Shown: in pieces, positions 60,601-64,000 of the stretch | How the letters are laid out: the number at the start of each line of letters is the position of its first letter | Numbering within the stretch: the stretch's first letter is position 1 | DNA from: Micromonospora parathelypteridis | GTDB lineage: Bacteria; Actinomycetota; Actinomycetes; Mycobacteriales; Micromonosporaceae | Assembly: GCF_014201145.1 (NCBI RefSeq) | Contig: NZ_JACHDP010000001.1 | Location: forward strand, 5,766,001 to 5,830,000 | Direction: 5' to 3' | Length of the DNA stretch: 64,000 nt | The notes under the pieces: generated by a model | Seen by the model: only the letters and a program-made list of their open reading frames with translations | The model's database searches: none | What the model was told of the DNA's origin: nothing | Translations under genes and position numbers: made by a program

Positions 60601-61353
60601 CTATAGCGGCAGCAGGTCCCGGACGAGTCGGTGTCTCACCTGCCACTGGTCATCGTCGCCGGACGGCCAGGGGAACCCACCTTCGCTGAAGACCCAGTTC
60701 AGGTAAGAGACGAACGGCATGGTCGTCTCCCAGCTGAACAGCCCGTCGACGCACCCGTCCGGAAGGACGAAGCCGTACGGTTCGCCTCCGCTGACGTTGC
60801 CTTTGTGAAAGCGGTCGGGCGCGGCGGGGAGCACGAACAGGCCGTTGTCGGGGTCGTCGGCCTGCCGCTCGTTCCGGTCGGCCCACTCGTCCTCGATGTA
60901 CTCCCGAAGTGACTGCCCGGCGGGATAGCGGGTCCCCTCCAGCTCGATCACGAGCGGGTCCGCGCTCGCCGAGCTGGCCCACGCCGGGTGAGTGCCCACC
61001 AGCCAGACGTCCCCGACGATGCGCACCCAGGAGGACAAGGTCATGGGGACGGCGGCGAACCGTTGAGCCAGCCAATCGACGTAGGCGTCCGCGTCCGCGC
61101 TCGGCGGGGTATGCGGTCGTACGGGCGTCTGCTCATCGTCGTTGGTGTGGAAGCGGTAGCCGTCAGTGGACAACTGGTCGACGATCGCCTCGATGTTCTG
61201 GCGGGCACGGCGCGCCATCTCGTCGCAGACCAGCTGCGCCTCGTGCGCCTGTTCGGGCTCCAGAACCACGCCGCCAAGCTGACGCAACTCCTGCCAGACC
61301 AGCTCCCGTTGCCCCCGCTCGTAACGGCTGAGCCAGCGCGGTGGTGATGCCAT
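60601..61353 (-). CDS. conserved hypothetical protein, 250 residues
   Basis: From ATG 61353 (MASPPRWLSRYERGQRELVW). Cytoplasmic, acidic, Trp-rich: SWVRIVGDVWLVGTHPAWAS, RYPAGQSLREYIEDEWADRN, WETTMPFVSYLNWVF and a C-terminal LLPL. The late segment (LPDGCVDGLFSWETTMPFVS) is somewhat like SMI1/KNR4 (SUKH) proteins, but this is too weak to name. No membrane or export signal. Confidence 0.62.
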   Translation of the reverse strand: MASPPRWLSRYERGQRELVWQELRQLGGVVLEPEQAHEAQLVCDEMARRARQNIEAIVDQLSTDGYRFHTNDDEQTPVRPHTPPSADADAYVDWLAQRFAAVPMTLSSWVRIVGDVWLVGTHPAWASSASADPLVIELEGTRYPAGQSLREYIEDEWADRNERQADDPDNGLFVLPAAPDRFHKGNVSGGEPYGFVLPDGCVDGLFSWETTMPFVSYLNWVFSEGGFPWPSGDDDQWQVRHRLVRDLLPL

Positions 61354-61525
61354 TCCGCGATCTTGCCAGACACGTTCCACACAACGCCGGGCAGTCAAGT
61401 CAACCCTGTGCACCAACCGGGCGGTTCTGCCGCGGCTCTACGGCAGCAGCGGCGGGTGGGGATCCGACGATCGTCAGCCCCCACCTTCATCGCTGCATTC
61501 GGACGATTGAGCGATGCTGCCGGCG

Positions 61526-61660
61526 TCAGCGCCCGGTGGACACGATGTTTGAGGAGTGCCCGTTCTGCTCGTCGCGCTTCAGGCGCTTCGCAGTCTGCTT
61601 CTCCTTGATCGTCTTACCCTTCTTCTTGACGTTCGCCTTGCTCGTCGAGTCCTTGGACAT
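61526..61660 (-). CDS. tiny lysine-rich protein, 44 residues
   Basis: ATG 61660 has an ideal ribosome site (AGGAGG, seven bases upstream). Reads MSKDSTSKANVKKKGKTIKE and goes on to KQTAKRLKRDEQNG, ending SSNIVSTGR. Highly basic, no membrane segment. The strong ribosome site and sensible lysine codons in 70% GC DNA support a real gene. Could bind nucleic acid or ribosomes; function unknown. Confidence 0.65.
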   Translation of the reverse strand: MSKDSTSKANVKKKGKTIKEKQTAKRLKRDEQNGHSSNIVSTGR

Positions 61661-61985
61661 GATCGAACCTCCTGGAGCAGGTCGGTGAACGTGCAGTGTG
61701 GTACTCGCCTGATCGCGGCGTGCAGGTGACGGAAGACCCGCGCGCGGGCGCGAAATCCTCCACTGCACGCCGACCCTACGCTGTTCCAGCTCCTGCCGGC
61801 GGTGGGAAATGCATCGCCGGTGGTGGGGCAATGGTTCGTGTCGCCCTACTGAATCGCAGCCGACCAGCAGCAGGGCCTCGGGTGAGATCACCTAGATTGC
61901 TCGTGGCCCGATGGGGTACGCAGCCGCGAGTGGTGAGGGGCGTCCGGGTTCACCCGGCTGGCCACAGAAGTGCTCCGGGGGGCCG

Positions 61986-64000
61986 ATGGCGGGTGCATCA
62001 GCGTGGTTGAGCGGTCCGAGTGTGTCCGACGATGTGGTGGAGCTGCGCGTACATGGGGCCGCCAGTGCAAGCGCCAGCCAGGTTCTGGACGTGCCGCAGG
62101 TCGAGCAGGTCGCGGGCGACCGCAGTGGGGGCTTCTACCGTCCCCGCCGCGACTGTTCGTGCAGCAGCGGCGGACGGGTGACGCTGGAGGCGTACCGCTG
62201 GGCGGACCTGCCCTCCGGAACGGTGGTCCGAACGCTGTCGCTGGTGTTCCTGCTGCCGTTCATGCTGGCCAACCTGGCGATCTGGATGCGTCCGGCGAGC
62301 GCTGGCTCTGATGCGATGGTCAGATCCCTGTGTCGCTTACTGGCGCTCACTCTCACCGCGCTGTATGTGCTTGCCTTCGCCGGTGTCACGCTGGACCTGA
62401 TCGCGTGGAAGTGCATGGGCTCGCCACGCTGCCTGGCCGGGCGCATCTGGTTGTCCTGGTTGGGTGGGCAACCGGTGGGCCTGCGGCTGGCGGTACTCGC
62501 GATGGTTCCGGCTGCTGCCATCGGCCTGCTCTGGCGGGCAAGCGCGCGGCCAGGGAGGGTGTTCGACGCTTTTCGCGCTCCCGCGGAAGGGGTCTCCGGG
62601 CATCGACTCGGCGAGATTGGTCAGTGGGAGGCCGAGCCGCTGGTGGGTCGGCTGCGCTCGATTAACGTCGCGGCCGCGTTCGCGACACTGGACGTCATTC
62701 TGCTCGCATCCCGAGCCGCAACCGGCGCCTCCGCCAGCACGATCGTGCTGGCCGTAGTCACTGGGACGGTTCTGGCGAGCTGTGTAGTCCTGCTCTGCAT
62801 ACCCCCGCTGATCGACCGGGCCGTGGATCAGCGACTGGACCGGATCACGCGCACGGTGCGGACGGTCGCCGTCGCCCTGACCCTCGTGGTGACGGCCCAC
62901 GTCCTGGCCAGCACAGCGCCGTGGTCCGACGGGGGCGGCCTACCCGGCTACGGCTCGATCCTCACCTCGCTGTTTGTTGCCCAGACGACCCTGCTGACTG
63001 CCCTCGCCGCTGCACTGCTCTGGCGTCCGGACCGGCGGCCGGGCGCCATCCCGCTGCTCGGGCTGGGCGCGCTGGTGATCGCGGCCAGCGCGGTCAGCCT
63101 GGCGGTGGCGGTCTCCGCCGAGTTGGTCTACCGGGTGGCGGATTTCCTGGACCGCGACGAGCCGACCGGCGAGGGCCTGGCCTCCGGTCTGCCGCCGGCG
63201 TTTACCTGGGCGATCTTCGGCTTTCTCCGGACCGTACTGTTCACGCTGGTGATAGCGGTGCCGGTCATCCTGATTTCCCGACGCCGACGACTCCGCGCGG
63301 CGGCGGAGATTGTGGCGTGCGACTACCCGGACCGTCCGCCCGGAGCAGCGACCCGACTACGGCAGGTGCAGAAGGCGATAGCTCGGGCTCGGATCACCGA
63401 AAGACTGGCCCCATTGACCGTGGTCTATGCTTGCCTTGCCGGGATCGGCACGGCCACCACCACCGTCGGTTTGCTGGAGCTGCTCCCGAGCGAATCGGTG
63501 CAGCGGTACGCGCGGGTGCCGGGCGACCTGATCACCTTCTCCATCGAGCTCGGTAGCTGGGCGATCGCCGCGATCATCCTCGGCCTGGCCGTCGGCGGAA
63601 TCTTCGCCTATCGGACACTCGAATTCAGGCGCCACGTGGGTGTCCTGTGGGACCTGGGCACGTTCTGGCCCCGGGCGGCTCACCCGTTCGCGCCACCCTG
63701 CTACGCCGAACGAGCCGTGCCGGAGTTGACCCGACGAATCACGTACCTGGTCGGACGCGGCAACGCCGTGCTGCTCTCCGCGCACAGTCACGGTTCGGTC
63801 CTGGCCGCCGCGACACTGCTCCAGTTATCGCCTGAGGTCAGCAGCCGCGTCGCCCTGCTCACCCACGCGTCGCCACTTCGCCGACTCTACGCGCGGCTGT
63901 TCCCAGCCTACGTCGACGACGAGGTGCTGCAGGAGGTCGGCGTACGAGTCGAGTGGCGGTGGGTGAACCTGTGGCGTGACACCGACCCGATCGGCGGCTG
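61986..64000 (+). CDS. large integral membrane protein with lipase-like serine motif, 3' end outside window
   Basis: At least 671 residues, open to the window end. ATG 61986 or GTG 62022 (just before VVELRVHGAASASASQVLD) are the start candidates. The N-terminal VELRVHG...FYRPR is followed by about eight to ten membrane helices (TLSLVFLLPFMLANLAIWM, LALTLTALYVLAFAGVTL, TVRTVAVALTLVVTAHVLAS, LITFSIELGSWAIAAIILGL). The cytosolic C-terminal part contains LLSAHSHGSVLAAATLLQL, the His-x-Gly-type nucleophile elbow of an alpha/beta hydrolase (S-H-S-H-G-S), then VALLTHASPLRRLY. Probably a membrane-bound hydrolase-like protein; substrate unknown. Confidence 0.8.
   Translation, partial: MAGASAWLSGPSVSDDVVELRVHGAASASASQVLDVPQVEQVAGDRSGGFYRPRRDCSCSSGGRVTLEAYRWADLPSGTVVRTLSLVFLLPFMLANLAIWMRPASAGSDAMVRSLCRLLALTLTALYVLAFAGVTLDLIAWKCMGSPRCLAGRIWLSWLGGQPVGLRLAVLAMVPAAAIGLLWRASARPGRVFDAFRAPAEGVSGHRLGEIGQWEAEPLVGRLRSINVAAAFATLDVILLASRAATGASASTIVLAVVTGTVLASCVVLLCIPPLIDRAVDQRLDRITRTVRTVAVALTLVVTAHVLASTAPWSDGGGLPGYGSILTSLFVAQTTLLTALAAALLWRPDRRPGAIPLLGLGALVIAASAVSLAVAVSAELVYRVADFLDRDEPTGEGLASGLPPAFTWAIFGFLRTVLFTLVIAVPVILISRRRRLRAAAEIVACDYPDRPPGAATRLRQVQKAIARARITERLAPLTVVYACLAGIGTATTTVGLLELLPSESVQRYARVPGDLITFSIELGSWAIAAIILGLAVGGIFAYRTLEFRRHVGVLWDLGTFWPRAAHPFAPPCYAERAVPELTRRITYLVGRGNAVLLSAHSHGSVLAAATLLQLSPEVSSRVALLTHASPLRRLYARLFPAYVDDEVLQEVGVRVEWRWVNLWRDTDPIGG

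Overview
The window is high-GC DNA (about 70%) with GTG/TTG starts, purine-rich ribosome sites, Tat and lipoprotein export signals, CUT1 sugar importers without their own ATPase, SigK/RskA and SigE-type sigma factors, a class F sortase and CU044_5270-type proteins. This points to a filamentous actinobacterium, most likely Micromonosporaceae. That placement is inferred from gene content only. No rRNA, tRNA, CRISPR array or intact insertion sequence was found.

Layout. 0-7.1 kb: extracellular glycoside use (GH3 beta-glucosidase cut by the window edge, secreted GH78 alpha-L-rhamnosidase, Tat-exported type B carboxylesterase). 7.2-8.3 kb: zinc alcohol dehydrogenase whose conserved N-terminus runs upstream of any normal start codon. 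8.3-15.8 kb: an eroded accessory region with orphan hypothetical genes, an interrupted HEAT-like gene, IS30 and IS110 fragments, an MFS exporter with a divergent (split) ArsR-like regulator, and a broken GH123 gene. 16.0-25.95 kb: a coherent island for N-acetylgalactosamine (GalNAc): secreted GH109, CUT1 importer, ROK kinase, SIS-domain isomerase/deaminase, PfkB kinase, class II aldolase and DeoR regulator. 26-30 kb: membrane protein of unknown function, secreted M28 aminopeptidase, small hypothetical gene. 30.7-35.4 kb: surface protein, class F sortase, SigK/RskA pair, then a membrane-anchored pseudokinase. 35.5-36.5 kb: DUF4394 protein.

36.9-47.6 kb: a LacI-controlled island. One eight-gene leftward run (LacI, FAD oxidoreductase, CUT1 binding protein and two permeases, NanK-like ROK kinase, NanE epimerase, DUF4127) faces a secreted beta-propeller protein. 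Three palindromic operators lie between them, two just downstream of the two divergent TTGACA promoters. The genes suggest import of an amino sugar that enters as N-acetylmannosamine, but no NanA lyase or sialidase is present.

48.8-56.3 kb: a tightly coupled operon of class V aminotransferase, RraA-like aldolase/decarboxylase, cyclase-family hydrolase, MmgE/PrpD protein and polar amino-acid-type ABC importer, followed by a GntR/FCD regulator. It has its own sigma-70 promoter. The substrate is not recognisable, so this is the best candidate for an undescribed catabolic pathway.

57.3-64 kb: LPVTG-anchored surface protein with a Ser/Pro stalk, ECF sigma factor with CU044_5270 partner, hypothetical proteins, a tiny lysine-rich protein, and a large membrane protein with a lipase-like serine motif cut by the window end.
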